Source of the DNA: JADGOV01 sp963814355
GTDB taxonomy: Bacteria; Actinomycetota; Actinomycetes; JADGOV01
NCBI GenBank assembly: GCA_963814355.1
Contig: CAWFCZ010000005.1
Span: 175,145 to 239,144, forward strand
DNA: 64,000 nucleotides
Direction of reading: 5' to 3'
Each line of letters opens with the position of its first letter. The first letter of the stretch is position 1. Made by a program: the position numbers and the translations under genes. The notes under the pieces were generated by a model. That model was not told the DNA's origin and searched no databases. It saw only the letters and a list, made by a program, of their open reading frames with translations. Shown here piece by piece: positions 50,879 to 60,175 of this stretch.

Positions 50879-52351
50879 CTAGATGGCCGACTGCTCGGTG
50901 GTGGTGTTCCTGGCGTAGTTGGCGGTTGGAGGGGCGCCATCTGGTGCAGCCATGACCCGATTGCGGCCATTCCGTTTGGCGGCGTAGAGGGCGGCGTCGG
51001 CTCGGGCGACGAGGGCGCCGGGGTCTTCGCTGCCGTCCCATTGGGCGACGCCGGCGGAGATGGTCACGCCGAGCGGTGTGGCCGCGCGGAGCCGGTCGGC
51101 GATGGCCAGTGCCTCCGGCCGCCAGGTGGCGGGCAGCAGGAGACCGAACTCCTCACCGCCGTAGCGGGCGAGCAGATCGAGCGGGCGAAGCGCCCCGGCC
51201 CAGGTCGCGGAGGCGGTCTTGAGCACCTGGTCGCCGCCTTGATGCCCGTGGGTGTCGTTGTAGGCCTTGAAGTGGTCGAGGTCGATGATCACGATGCACA
51301 GCGGGCTGCCGCCGCGCCGGGCGTTGGCGCAGTGGCGGGACAGCTCCGCGTCCCAGGTACGCCGGTTGGGTATGCCGGTGAGTCCGTCGTTGCGGGCTAA
51401 CGCGGCGAGCTGCACTGCTTGGTCCTCGACTTGGCGTACCAGTCCGGCGAGGCGGGCGACGACGAGGAGGAACAGCAGCACCGCGGCGATCACGATCCCG
51501 CCGACGTCGATGGGCTGTCTGCGGGCGCCTTGGTAGAGCAGGATCGCGGGGGCGACCAGGGATGCGGCGCCGAGAGCGGCGAGCCGTAGGTGGGACAGCC
51601 GCTTGTGCTCGTCCGGCGCCGGCTCGGACAGTGTCCGCATCGAGGGGTGCAGGGCGGCCGCGCCCCAGGCCAGGTAGGCGGTCAGGTAGGCGACGTCGAC
51701 CGGTCCGCCTTCGGTGTAGGAGCCGTGCAGGCTCAGGATCAGAAACGCGGCGTCGGCGCCGAGCAGCGCCACCGCACCGAAAACCAGCAGCCGGAACGCC
51801 ACCGTGGTCGCCCCCGGCAGGGTGATCAGCCGAAGCAGTACCGCCAGCAGCAGCAGGTCCCCGACCGGGTAGCCAGCCGAGATCAGCCGGCCGGTGAACG
51901 TGATGCTGGAGTCGGTCACAGTCGGGCTGACCAGAAACGTCCAGCTCAGCGCCCCGACCCCGGTGGCCAGGATCGCTGCGTCGAGGAACCCGGCGCGGTC
52001 CCGGCCGGCCCGCCGGCCGCAAATCAGGACGGTCATTCCGATGGCCAGCACCGGATAGGCGAGCAAGTACAGGCCGTCGGCTGGGGAGGGAAACGGCTCC
52101 CGGTGGAAGCCGTAGAGCAAGACGTTGTAGACGACGTCGCCGAATACGAACAGCAACTGACCTAGCGCGAGGAGCGACCAGATCCACGGCCGCGGCGGCC
52201 GGTTCAGCCGCCCGCCTACCAGCAGGGCGGCGACGGAGGAGAGCCCGATCGCGTCGTACACCACCGCTCGGGCCACACCGGTCAGCGCGCCGATACACAC
52301 CAGGATGGCTAAAGCGCCGACACCGGCGTAGACCGCCGCCGCCCGCCGCAT
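50879..52351 (-). CDS. membrane-bound diguanylate cyclase (GGDEF)
   Basis: A 490-residue protein with about ten predicted membrane segments in the first 310 residues and a C-terminal GGDEF domain (about 325-480). The motif is GGEEF, IDLDHFKAYNDTHGHQGGDQ is intact, and RPLD five residues before it is the inhibitory site. The membrane part resembles MASE-like sensor modules. The start at 52351 (MRRAAAVYAG) is chosen over the upstream frame because the hydrophobic domain begins there. It is the third c-di-GMP enzyme in the window. Confidence 0.88.
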   Translation of the reverse strand: MRRAAAVYAGVGALAILVCIGALTGVARAVVYDAIGLSSVAALLVGGRLNRPPRPWIWSLLALGQLLFVFGDVVYNVLLYGFHREPFPSPADGLYLLAYPVLAIGMTVLICGRRAGRDRAGFLDAAILATGVGALSWTFLVSPTVTDSSITFTGRLISAGYPVGDLLLLAVLLRLITLPGATTVAFRLLVFGAVALLGADAAFLILSLHGSYTEGGPVDVAYLTAYLAWGAAALHPSMRTLSEPAPDEHKRLSHLRLAALGAASLVAPAILLYQGARRQPIDVGGIVIAAVLLFLLVVARLAGLVRQVEDQAVQLAALARNDGLTGIPNRRTWDAELSRHCANARRGGSPLCIVIIDLDHFKAYNDTHGHQGGDQVLKTASATWAGALRPLDLLARYGGEEFGLLLPATWRPEALAIADRLRAATPLGVTISAGVAQWDGSEDPGALVARADAALYAAKRNGRNRVMAAPDGAPPTANYARNTTTEQSAI

Positions 52352-52514
52352 ACCTCGGTATCGGCACGAGGCACCGCTAGTTGAGCGGCACCACCGGGCC
52401 AACCCGGTCGTGCAACCGCCAGATTCCAGACCCAGCCTTCATCAGCAGGGCCGCTCCCGATCAGGGGATGTGGCCGGGTTCTGGTCGGAAGTCGCCGCCT
52501 AGTTTCGTGGGGAG

Positions 52515-52885
52515 TTGTCCGGTCACCGGTCCCGACCGCAGACCGCCGAGCTGCTCGTTCAGGCCGACCTGGTGGTGGCGATGACCGCCGAGCACCGGGA
52601 CGACGCCAACCAGCTGCGGCCCACCGCCGGCAGGCGCGCGTTCCTTCTCTGCGACCTGGTCCGGCGTGCCCGCCATCTCGGCGGCCGGTCGCCCGGGGAG
52701 CCCCCCCGGCCGGTACCCCCAGCGGATCGCGGACCATGCGTCGCAGGCGGTGGACGGGGGGTGAGACAGACACCACCGACCCCTACGGGCAGCCCACCGA
52801 TGTGTTGTGGTCCACCGCGGCAGTGCTCGACCGGCTGCTCGATGAACACCTCGGGTGCCTGTACCCCCAGCCGGAGAACTCGTGA
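52515..52885 (+). pseudogene. fragment of a low-molecular-weight protein tyrosine phosphatase
   Basis: One frame gives LVQADLVVAMTAEHRDDANQ then PTAGRRAFLLCDLVRRARHL, the C-terminal half of an actinobacterial LMW protein tyrosine phosphatase, and after a frameshift near 52700 a second frame gives DPYGQPTDVLWSTAAVLDRL ending at 52885, which contains the conserved DPY/DPF motif. The N-terminal CX5R catalytic loop is missing. Not functional. Confidence 0.5.
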
Positions 52886-53049
52886 ATATACGGCTGTCAG
52901 GGGTGACCGGTGACGGCGGAGTGCCGGTGTCGCGGCGCCTGGGCGGAGTTGCGCGAGACCCTGCGATCGGTGCTGCTGTGAGCGATATGCGGTGGCGATG
53001 AGGTCGAGGCGGCCGATTGTGGCTGCTGGGTACGACGTTGTACTGCCTG

Positions 53050-53225
53050 GACCGGCCTATCGGACGCTGTGGCCCATCCTCGGTCGGCGTGCCGGCCACT
53101 GCGAGGGCGGCCAGGCGCGCGAGGTTGACGGCGGCGGCGAGCCGGGCGAAGTCGGCGGCGACCTTGGTCTGTCCGCGGACCCGGGCGCGCCTGCCGCCGA
53201 GGTGGTGGCGCATTGAACCGTCCTG
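53050..53225 (-). pseudogene. C-terminal part of IS1182-like transposase
   Basis: The minus-strand frame MRHHLGGRRARVRGQTKVAA followed by DFARLAAAVNLARLAALA matches the last segment of IS1182-type transposases (a basic GRxK stretch then a helix with NLxRL). It is the left-hand remainder of the same gene whose N-terminal part lies at 53.7-54.4 kb, separated by an IS3 relic. Confidence 0.5.
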
Positions 53226-53265
53226 GATCTGGTGGAGGCTCTGATTCAGCAAGGAGACTGCTGGG

Positions 53266-53703
53266 ATGCCTGCATCAAGGAAGTACGACGGGGAGACCCG
53301 CGCCCGAGCGGTGCGGATGTATCGGGACCGGCTCCGCCACTGCCGCGTGCTGACCGAGCACGGCATGCAGATCGCCCCCAGTACCTACTACGCCGCGGTG
53401 AAGACCCGGGTGTCGGCGGCGGAACTCGCCGACGCCTACCTCGTCGCCGCTGTGGTGGACCTGTACCGGGTGAACCGCAGTGTTTACGGGGTGCGCAAGC
53501 TGTGGCGGGAGATGCGCCGCACCGGGCATGACGTCGGCCGCGACCAGGTCGCCAGGCTGATGAAGATCGCCGGCATCGCCGGCGTCGTACGCGGTGAGCA
53601 CACCACGACCACGACCAGGCGCGGCGACGAGGGGGTGCCGCGGCACCCGGACCTCCTCGACCGGGCCTGGGACACCCCAACCCGGCCGGACCAGTGGTGC
53701 GTC
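53266..53703 (+). pseudogene. IS3-family transposase relic (orfA start fused to orfB)
   Basis: The ORF begins with MPASRKYDGETRARAVRMYR, the N-terminus of an IS3 OrfA, and changes directly into OrfB sequence (TEHGMQIAPSTYYAAVKTRV, VNRSVYGVRKLWREMRRTGH, VGRDQVARLMKIAGIAGVVR). The usual OrfA C-terminus and frameshift window are deleted. It ends at RPDQWCVA, just at the point where the DDE catalytic core should start, so it is inactive. It sits inside the IS1182-like gene. Confidence 0.7.
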
Positions 53704-54400
53704 GCCTCGGCAGCGGCGGGCCTTCGGCCCGCCCGGTCCAGGCCGCTTGGCGCCGGACCCGGCGAGCGTCCAGACCCGCTGCCCACTGGCCGGACACCGC
53801 CCGCAACCTGGTCTCCAGCGCGGCGTCTGCGGCTTTGAACAGTCCCCGGATCGCCGAGCGACCAGCGTGACGTGTCCATCGTGGCGACCGCGTCATACAA
53901 CGGCGTCGAGTCCAACACCCGCCGCCGGCCCACCAACCCCGCGGCCTTCGCAACCTCCAACACGGCGTCGAAGATCCGGTCCGGCGCCGCTGAGGCAGCC
54001 AACCGCGCCCGCATGTCCACCAACACCGTGTGCACGAACCCGGGATAGTCGAAATCCAGCCCCCCGCCGCGTACTTCCACCGCGCGTCGAAACAGAACCG
54101 CTCGGCCGCTTCCGGTCGCTGCGGCCCTCGATGCGTTGCAGCACCATCACCACCGCCACGATCACCGGCGGCACTCTGCGCCGGCCCACATCGGTGAATA
54201 GGTCGGCGAACATCTCATCGGGGAACAGCCGGTGACACTCCCGGCGCAGCAGCCCGTAGACCGACTCCTGGGCGACCCGGCCATCACAGAACCCCGCCGT
54301 GGACCGGAACAAATCAGCCTGCCTCGGGCCAGCCCCAACGTCACGGCCCCAGGCAACCACGTCCCTGCGGCATAGGGACATGCTGTCGGAAATGATCAAC
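53704..54400 (-). pseudogene. N-terminal part of IS1182-like transposase, frameshifted
   Basis: In minus-strand frames this stretch gives QADLFRSTAGFCDGRVAQES, LFPDEMFADLFTDVGRRRVP, then YPGFVHTVLVDMRARLAASA and RRRVLDSTPLYDAVATMDT with the DST motif of the DDE core, then IRGLFKAADAALETRLRA. At least two frameshifts are present. It is interrupted on its C-terminal side by the IS3 relic and continues at 53.05-53.23 kb. Confidence 0.65.
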
Positions 54401-54677
54401 AAGACGGGGTACCGCCACAAGACGAAAAGCACCAGCCACCTTGGGCGGGTGCGGGGAGTTCCATGTGATTGCCCGTAATGGTTGACCGCTGCCCGACCGC
54501 CTCCAGACGATCAGGGTCCGCGTCGCCTGAAAGGGATCGTCACGGCCAATTGCCTGCCCGCGCACCTGCACGGAACCCTCCGAAGGCCGCAGGTCGGCCA
54601 GAGGCACCGGTCGCGAGTTGGCTGTCCCAAGCTAGGAGCAGAATGCCGGCAGTCCAGGCACGCCGAGGAGGTAAGAC

Positions 54678-55421
54678 GTGGCAGCTGTGCAAGAGGTCGC
54701 TGACCGGGTCTACTGGCTGCCCGGGTCGCGCACCAACGCCTATCTCATCGGGGACGGCAGCGATCTCTGCCTCGTGGACGTCGGCTACCCGCGCGACTTC
54801 CGTCTCCTTCTGCCCGCTCTGCGCCACCTCGGACGCTCCCCCACCGATCTCGGCGCGCTGCTGCTCACCCACGGTCACGCCGACCATCTCGGCGCCGCCG
54901 CGCGGCTGCACGGGGGCTGGGGCGTGCCCGTGCTCGCACACCCCATCGAGGAACCGATGGTCCGGGGTGAACGCATCGAGCAGATCGGCTCGGCCGAACT
55001 GTTGCCGATCCTGTGGCACCGGACGGTGCTCGCCTTCGTCATCAACGTGGTGCGCAACGGCGGGCTACGCGTGAAGCGGCTGGCCGACGTGACGACATTC
55101 GCCGACGACCGGCCGCTCGACCTGCCCGGCGCGCCGGTTCCGGTGCACACGCCGGGCCACACCTCCGGTCACTGCGCCTTTCACCTGCCGCAGCGCCGCG
55201 CCTTGCTCAGCGGAGACGCGTTGGTCACCCACGATGAACTGACCGACCAGTCCGGCCCTCGGCTGCTCTGTCGGCAGTTCCAGGCCGACGCCGTGCAAGC
55301 TGCGGCGTCGCTGGATCGGCTGCGCGGACTGGACGCCGAGGTCGTCCTGCCCGGCCACGGTCCGCCGTTCGTGGGTACGCCGGCCGCGGCGGTCGCGGCC
55401 GCCCGGGCCGCAGGCACCTGA
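54678..55421 (+). CDS. metallo-beta-lactamase-fold hydrolase
   Basis: A 247-residue protein with the metal-binding motif LLTHGHADHLGAAAR (HxHxDH), the later HTPGHTSGHCAFHLP, LSGDALVTHD and LPGHGPPFVG, which provide the full dinuclear zinc site. Members hydrolyse thioesters, lactones or other small esters; the substrate is not predictable. The GTG start at 54678 has a perfect GAGGAGGTAAG. It is the only intact non-mobile gene between two IS-scarred zones. Confidence 0.88.
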   Translation: MAAVQEVADRVYWLPGSRTNAYLIGDGSDLCLVDVGYPRDFRLLLPALRHLGRSPTDLGALLLTHGHADHLGAAARLHGGWGVPVLAHPIEEPMVRGERIEQIGSAELLPILWHRTVLAFVINVVRNGGLRVKRLADVTTFADDRPLDLPGAPVPVHTPGHTSGHCAFHLPQRRALLSGDALVTHDELTDQSGPRLLCRQFQADAVQAAASLDRLRGLDAEVVLPGHGPPFVGTPAAAVAAARAAGT

Positions 55422-55489
55422 CCCAGCCCGCCCCCGCTGGCCGACGGCGGGATCCAAGCCCCGCCGCCGGTTGATGCTCGCTTCAATAC

Positions 55490-55687
55490 ACGTTCTTCCC
55501 GGAGGTGCTCGTCGCCGGCTCAGTCCTGGCAGAGGGCGTCGACCTGCACCGCGACTGCCGGCACGTCATCCACCACGGCCTCGACTGGAACCCGAGCACG
55601 CTTGAGCGACGGACCGGGCGGGTCGACCGCATCGGTTCGCTCGGCGAACGCCTTGGCCAACCGGTCGTAGTGATTGAGCCGTACCTA
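55490..55687 (+). pseudogene. helicase C-terminal fragment (left part, interrupted by IS630)
   Basis: The frame reads FPEVLVAGSVLAEGVDLHRD, then CRHVIHHGLDWNPSTLERRT and GRVDRIGS, motifs V and VI of an SF2/SNF2-type helicase, of the type found in phage-defence systems such as DISARM or BREX-associated helicases. The N-terminal portion is missing. The frame is cut at the TA dinucleotide at 55686-55687 where the IS630 element begins and resumes after it. Confidence 0.6.
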
Positions 55688-56865
55688 GTGGTCCGTCTGT
55701 GAAATAGCCGGCGTGGCGAAGCGCTGTCTGCGATATAACTCGGTATTCCATGGTGATGACTGGTATGACTGCGCCGGCGTTGTCGTTGACCTCGACCGAG
55801 CGGGCTGAGTTGCACCGGATGGCGGTGTCCTCAACATTGCCGCACCGCCAGGTGGTGCAGGCCAAGGCGCTGCTGTGGGCCGCGGACGGCGTGGCCAATG
55901 CGGAGATCGCCCGACGCTGCCAGGTGGAGGCCGACACCGTGCGGCGGTGGCGGGCCCGGTTCGCCGGGCGGGGCGTCGAGGGCGTCGGGAAGATCGCGAA
56001 GGGCCGGGGCCGCACGTCGCCGCTGACCGAAGGAACGGTCGCCGAGATCGTCCGGGTCACCTGCCAGGAGACGCCCAGCGACGGCGGAACGCACTGGACG
56101 ACCCGGTCGCTGGCGAAGCGGTTCGGGCTCGGCAAGGACACCATCGCGAAGGTCTGGTCCGATCACCACCTCAAGCCGTGGAAGGTACACACCTTCAAGG
56201 TCTCCAACGACCCGCGGTTCGAAGAAAAGCTCGTCGACGTCGTCGGGCTCTACCTCAGCCCGCCCAAGCGGGCGGTCGTGTTCAGCTTCGATGAGAAGAC
56301 CCAATGCCAGGCGATGGACCGCACCCAGCCGAGCCTGCCGATGGTGCCGGGCCGGGCCGGCACGATGACGCATGACTACAAGCGCAACGGCACCACCGAC
56401 CTGTTCGCCGCGATGAACGTCGCGACCGGTGAGGTGCTCACGCACTGCCAGAAAGGCCACACCGCGAAAGACGTGCTGCGGTTCTTCAAGCAGATCGACG
56501 CGACCGTACCGCGCGGCCTCAGCGTGCACGTCGTGTTGGACAACCTCTCCGCGCACAAGGCCCCGGAGATCACTAAATGGCTGGCGCACAAGGACCGCCG
56601 ACGCTGGCACCTACACTTCACCCCGACCTCGAGCTCCTGGACCAACCTGATCGAGCGCTGGTTCAAAGAACTCACCGACCGGCGGCTACGCCGCGGCGTA
56701 TTCACCAGCGTCCCGGAACTCGAAGAAGCGATCAAGGCCTGGGCCGGCCACTGGAACACCGACCCCAAACCGTTCATCTGGAAAGCCACCACCGACGACA
56801 TCATCGAGAAAGTCCAACGCGGCCGCGCCGCCCTCACCCGCCGCACCAATTCGACGACAGACCAC
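55688..56865 (+). mobile_element. intact IS630-family insertion sequence
   Basis: The element is bounded by inverted ends GTGGTCCGTCTG (left) and, read inward from the right, GTGGTCTGTCGTCG, and is flanked on both sides by TA (55686-55687 and 56866-56867), the target duplication typical of IS630/Tc1-mariner elements. Length is 1178 bases with one transposase gene filling most of it. It lies inside a helicase gene fragment. Confidence 0.8.
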
Positions 56866-56868
56866 TAG
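55750..56868 (+). CDS. IS630-family transposase
   Basis: A 372-residue intact transposase: N-terminal HTH (VQAKALLWAADGVANAEIAR, QVEADTVRRWRARFAGRGVE), and the DDE core with the aspartates in FSFDEKTQCQA and VLDNLSAHK and the glutamate in WTNLIERWFKEL. Length is normal for the family. The last codon (CAC) is the last triplet of the element, and the stop TAG is made from the duplicated target TA plus the next G, so the host target supplies the stop codon. Confidence 0.92.
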   Translation: MVMTGMTAPALSLTSTERAELHRMAVSSTLPHRQVVQAKALLWAADGVANAEIARRCQVEADTVRRWRARFAGRGVEGVGKIAKGRGRTSPLTEGTVAEIVRVTCQETPSDGGTHWTTRSLAKRFGLGKDTIAKVWSDHHLKPWKVHTFKVSNDPRFEEKLVDVVGLYLSPPKRAVVFSFDEKTQCQAMDRTQPSLPMVPGRAGTMTHDYKRNGTTDLFAAMNVATGEVLTHCQKGHTAKDVLRFFKQIDATVPRGLSVHVVLDNLSAHKAPEITKWLAHKDRRRWHLHFTPTSSSWTNLIERWFKELTDRRLRRGVFTSVPELEEAIKAWAGHWNTDPKPFIWKATTDDIIEKVQRGRAALTRRTNSTTDH

Positions 56869-57079
56869 GTGGACCCACGACAAGAAGATGTTCCGCGTGG
56901 TCAAGGACCGCGAACGCTGGTTCGGCGTTGTGATGGGCCAGGCGCCCGACTCGAGCGAGTGGGCAACCGAGCGGGAGGCGTCCCGGGTGCCCCTCCCGAC
57001 GACGCTGGCCGATGCACTCACGATGGACCTCGCGCTGGATGGCCTTGGATTCCGGAACGGGTCCGACAACGGAAAGTAG
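56866..57079 (+). pseudogene. helicase C-terminal fragment (right part)
   Basis: Immediately after the IS630 element the sequence reads WTHDKKMFRVVKDRERWFGV, then VMGQAPDSSEWATEREASRV, the terminal segment of the same helicase type as the fragment to the left (the YLxGTxDEKMFRVVxDRERWF pattern is thereby split). Removing the element and one TA joins the two halves with a one-base frame difference, so a small indel is also present at the junction. The stop is at 57077-57079. Confidence 0.6.
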
Positions 57080-57129
57080 GGGCGGCGACTCGAAACGACA
57101 TCATGCCGATGGCAGTCGCGGCAGGTGAC

Positions 57130-57612
57130 GCACAACCTACGGCGTCCGGCCGGTGCACGCCAAATTGCGGCTGGGCCTGGGGATCCGCTGCGGCCGTAAG
57201 CGGGTCGAGCGGCTCGTGCGCCAGGCGTCCCTGCAGGGCGTGCACCGCCGGCGGCTACGCGGCTGCACCCGCCGGGACCCGGCCGCGGTGCCCAACGACG
57301 ACCTCGTGGGCCGTCGGCTCACCGTCGACGCGCTGGACCGGTCGTGGTGCGCCGACGTCACTCCGCAACGCACCGGTGGGGGCTGGCTGCACCTAATCGC
57401 GATGGTGCTGGACGCGTTCTCCTGCCGAGTGGTCGGCTGGGCGACGCCGTCGACGCCCTGCAGATGGCGCTCTGGCAGCGCCGGCCGCACCCCGGCACCA
57501 TCCACAACGCGGACCACGGAGCGCCGTACACCAGTTGGGCGTTCGGGCAGCGGCTCCGAGCCGCCGGGCTGCTGGGCTCGATGGCACCGTCGGGAACGCG
57601 CTGGACAACAAC
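57130..57612 (+). pseudogene. IS3-family OrfB relic
   Basis: The first frame gives VHAKLRLGLGIRCGRKRVER, VNALDRS-like VDALDRSWCADVTPQRTGGG with the first catalytic Asp and VLDAFSCRVVGWA; a second frame gives DALQMALWQRRPHPGTIHNA with DHGAPYTSWAFGQR, the second catalytic Asp region; a third gives GTVGNALDN, the usual GSVGDAxDNA before the Glu. The final part with the Glu is missing. The relic runs directly into a MobF relaxase gene fragment. Confidence 0.7.
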
Positions 57613-58235
57613 ATCGGGCGGGTGGCGGCGGATGTCGGGCCCACCGCGGCGCAGGCGGCCACATTGGCGACACGCGGTGGGAAAGCGAAGGGAACGGACG
57701 AACCGACCCTTCGGGAGCGGTGGACGGGCCGCGGCGTGGAGATCGAATACGGCCCGGAGCAAGTACGCCGGTTGCTCGCCGAGGCCGCCCGGCGCAGGCC
57801 GGCCGCCGGGCGGGAGGTCGACGCGGCGGCGCTGCTCGGCCCGGAGGGGCTGACCCGCCGGTCCTCCACGTTCGCCCGCCGCGAGGTGCTCCGCGCCCTC
57901 GCCGAGGACGCCGCCGAAGGGGCCAGCCTGAACGTGCTGCAGCAGCGCAAGCCGAGCAGGTCCTCGCCGGACCCGAAGTCGTCCGGGTGGATGATGACCT
58001 CGACCCGGTACACCACCCGGGAGATGCTCGCCGTCGAGCAGCACGTCATGGACCTGGCCGAAGCCGGCCGGGGCGCCGGATTGAGGATCGTCCCCGGCCG
58101 GCAGGTCGACGCTGCGCTGGCTGCTGTTCCGCTGGAGCTGGGCGAGGATCAGGCCGCGATGGTCCGCGGACTGCTCACCTCCAGGCGCGGCGTCGAAGTC
58201 GTCCGGGCCGCCGCCGGGACCGGTCCGCACCCGAC
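57610..58235 (+). pseudogene. MobF (TrwC/TraI) relaxase-helicase, internal fragment
   Basis: The frame reads TAAQAATLATRGGKAKGTDE, EPTLRERWTGRGVEIEYGPE, RRSSTFARREVLRALAEDAA and TTREMLAVEQHVMDLAEAGR, then LELGEDQAAMVRGLLTSRRG ending in AAAGTG at the beginning of the Walker A loop. This is the middle of a MobF conjugative relaxase between the relaxase and helicase domains. Both the N-terminal relaxase part and the helicase core are missing here; the helicase C-terminus appears 4.4 kb downstream. Confidence 0.65.
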
Positions 58236-58376
58236 CGTCCGCGATCCACGACGGCGCCCAGCAGGCGGTGGAGGGAGCCGGACGTAGCAGGGCCGGCCTG
58301 GTGACCGGCTCCCGTGACCAGAGGCACGCCGGTGAGTGTGCGACGGGTAACCTCGGCGCTCGGAGGCGAGGCCGGC

Positions 58377-59165
58377 ATGCGCGAGGGAAAGAGGTACCGG
58401 TTCGGTCGACTGTTCGGACCCGACGGCCGAGCGCTGATCTTGCCCGTCGACCACGGGCTGACCCTCGGACGCATCGCCGGGCTTGAGGACCCAGTTGCCC
58501 TGCTGACCGAACTGCTGCCGCTGGGCTTCGACGGCGTGCTGATGAGTCCAGGGCTGACCCGCCGGACCGCACCCCTATTCGCCGCCCGCGGCGCACCATC
58601 CCGGGTGTTCACCCTGGACACCTTCTTCCGGGATACCGGGGAGACCGCGCCCGGCAGCGGGCTCGTCGGCGCGGTGGCCGACGCCGCCCGGCTCGGCGTG
58701 GATGCGGTGAAGCTGTTCATGGCGTGGGACGTCTCCAGCGCAGAGCGGCAGGCGACGGTGAGTCGCATCGCCACCGTCGTCGCCGAGGCGGAGACCTACG
58801 ACCTGCCCGTGATGGTGGAGCCGATCGTGGTCGGCTCGCCCCGCAGTGCCGCGGTGAGCGCCGTGGAGGGCGACGCGGCCCGGGTGGCCGGCGAGCTCGG
58901 CGCGGACATCATCAAGGTCGGATACCCGGGTCCGGAGCTGATGGCAGCGTGGGTCGCCGAGCTCGGGGTGCCGGTGGTGATCCTCGGCGGCCCCCGCAGC
59001 GGCGATGCGCAGGACGTCCTGACCCTCGCCGCGGAGGCGATCAGGTGCGGGGCCCGGGGGATCGTGATCGGACGCAACGTCTGGCAGCGCGAGCGGGAGG
59101 TGACCCGAGGCCTGCTGCAGTCCCTGAACAGCATTGCTCATGGGCCGACCTCCGATGCCCGGTGA
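58377..59165 (+). CDS. class I aldolase, DeoC/LsrF/FbaB family
   Basis: A 262-residue TIM-barrel aldolase (ALILPVDHGLTLGRIAGLED start, VDAVKLFMAWD, Schiff-base lysine in DIIKVGYPGP, phosphate-binding VVILGGPRSG and ARGIVIGRNVWQ). The pattern is that of LsrF/class I fructose-bisphosphate-type aldolases acting on a phosphorylated sugar. GGAGGCGAG precedes the ATG at 58377. The stop overlaps the kinase start (GTGA), so kinase and aldolase are co-translated, consistent with a phosphorylate-then-cleave pathway. The sugar is unknown. Confidence 0.85.
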   Translation: MREGKRYRFGRLFGPDGRALILPVDHGLTLGRIAGLEDPVALLTELLPLGFDGVLMSPGLTRRTAPLFAARGAPSRVFTLDTFFRDTGETAPGSGLVGAVADAARLGVDAVKLFMAWDVSSAERQATVSRIATVVAEAETYDLPVMVEPIVVGSPRSAAVSAVEGDAARVAGELGADIIKVGYPGPELMAAWVAELGVPVVILGGPRSGDAQDVLTLAAEAIRCGARGIVIGRNVWQREREVTRGLLQSLNSIAHGPTSDAR

Positions 59166-60175
59166 GCAATCGGTTTCGCGCAGTCGTCGCCGGCCTGGTC
59201 TGCGTCGACCTATCCCCGACCTTTCCGGCCGCCGCCGTGGTCGAGCCCGGCGGCCTGCAGGTCCTCGGACCGATGCGGCTGGACCCGGGCGGCTGCGTGG
59301 CCAACACCGGCGGCGATCTCGCTGCCTTGGGCGCCTCGGTCCGCCTGGTGGGTTCGATCGGCTCCGACGACCTCGGTACGGTGCTCACCCGCATGCTGGC
59401 CGACCGCGGTGACGGCGCCACGCTGTCGCTGTCCCCGGTGCCGGGCGTCGCGACGTCGTACACGATCGTCGTCCAGCCGCCAGGCGTCGACCGCACCCTG
59501 TGGCACCACGTCGGGGCGAACGCGCTGTTCGACGGGTCGGAGATCGACCTCGCGGACGCCGACCTGCTGCACGTCGGCTACCCACCGCTGCTGCCTGGGC
59601 TGCTGGCCGACGAGGCCGGCCCGCTCCGGACGCTGCTGGGGCGGGCGCGCCGAGCGGGGGTCACCACTTCGCTGGATCTCGCCGTCGAGGACTCGGCGAG
59701 GGTGAGCGAGCGACCCGATTGGGCCCGGCTACTTCCCGAGTTGCTGCCCCTGGTCGACGTGCTGACCCCCAGCGTCGACGACCTGGCGTCCATGCTGCAC
59801 CGGCGCATACCGGCAACCCCAGACGGCCTTGCCGAGGCCGCCGGCGACCTGCTCGGGTGGGGGGTCGGGGTCACCGCACTCAGCGCCGGCGTAGCCGGCA
59901 TCACGCTGCGGACCGCGAACCGGGCTCGGTTGGCCGACGGCGGGCGGGTACTCGCCGCACTCGCGGACACCTGGGCGGACCAGAGCCAGCACGTTCCGGC
60001 GGTGCCGGTCCCGGCGGTACGAACCACCGGCGCGGGGGACGCGGCGACCGCCGGCCTGCTCTACGGGCTGCTCGAGGGCCTACCGCCGGAAGAGGCGATG
60101 GCGCTGGCCGCGGCAACCGCGGCGTCGCACGTCCGAGGCGAGGACGCGCCACCGCCGTACTCCCACAGCGTGTAA
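59162..60175 (+). CDS. PfkB-family sugar kinase
   Basis: A 337-residue ribokinase-like enzyme: the N-terminal GGCVANTGGDLAALGASVRL substrate motif, lid strand, and C-terminal VRTTGAGDAATAGLLYGLLE with the catalytic Asp in the GAGD motif. It should phosphorylate a monosaccharide for the aldolase encoded upstream. GTG start at 59162 overlaps the aldolase stop. The 3' end lies against the truncated 3' end of the SDR gene on the other strand. Confidence 0.88.
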   Translation: MSNRFRAVVAGLVCVDLSPTFPAAAVVEPGGLQVLGPMRLDPGGCVANTGGDLAALGASVRLVGSIGSDDLGTVLTRMLADRGDGATLSLSPVPGVATSYTIVVQPPGVDRTLWHHVGANALFDGSEIDLADADLLHVGYPPLLPGLLADEAGPLRTLLGRARRAGVTTSLDLAVEDSARVSERPDWARLLPELLPLVDVLTPSVDDLASMLHRRIPATPDGLAEAAGDLLGWGVGVTALSAGVAGITLRTANRARLADGGRVLAALADTWADQSQHVPAVPVPAVRTTGAGDAATAGLLYGLLEGLPPEEAMALAAATAASHVRGEDAPPPYSHSV

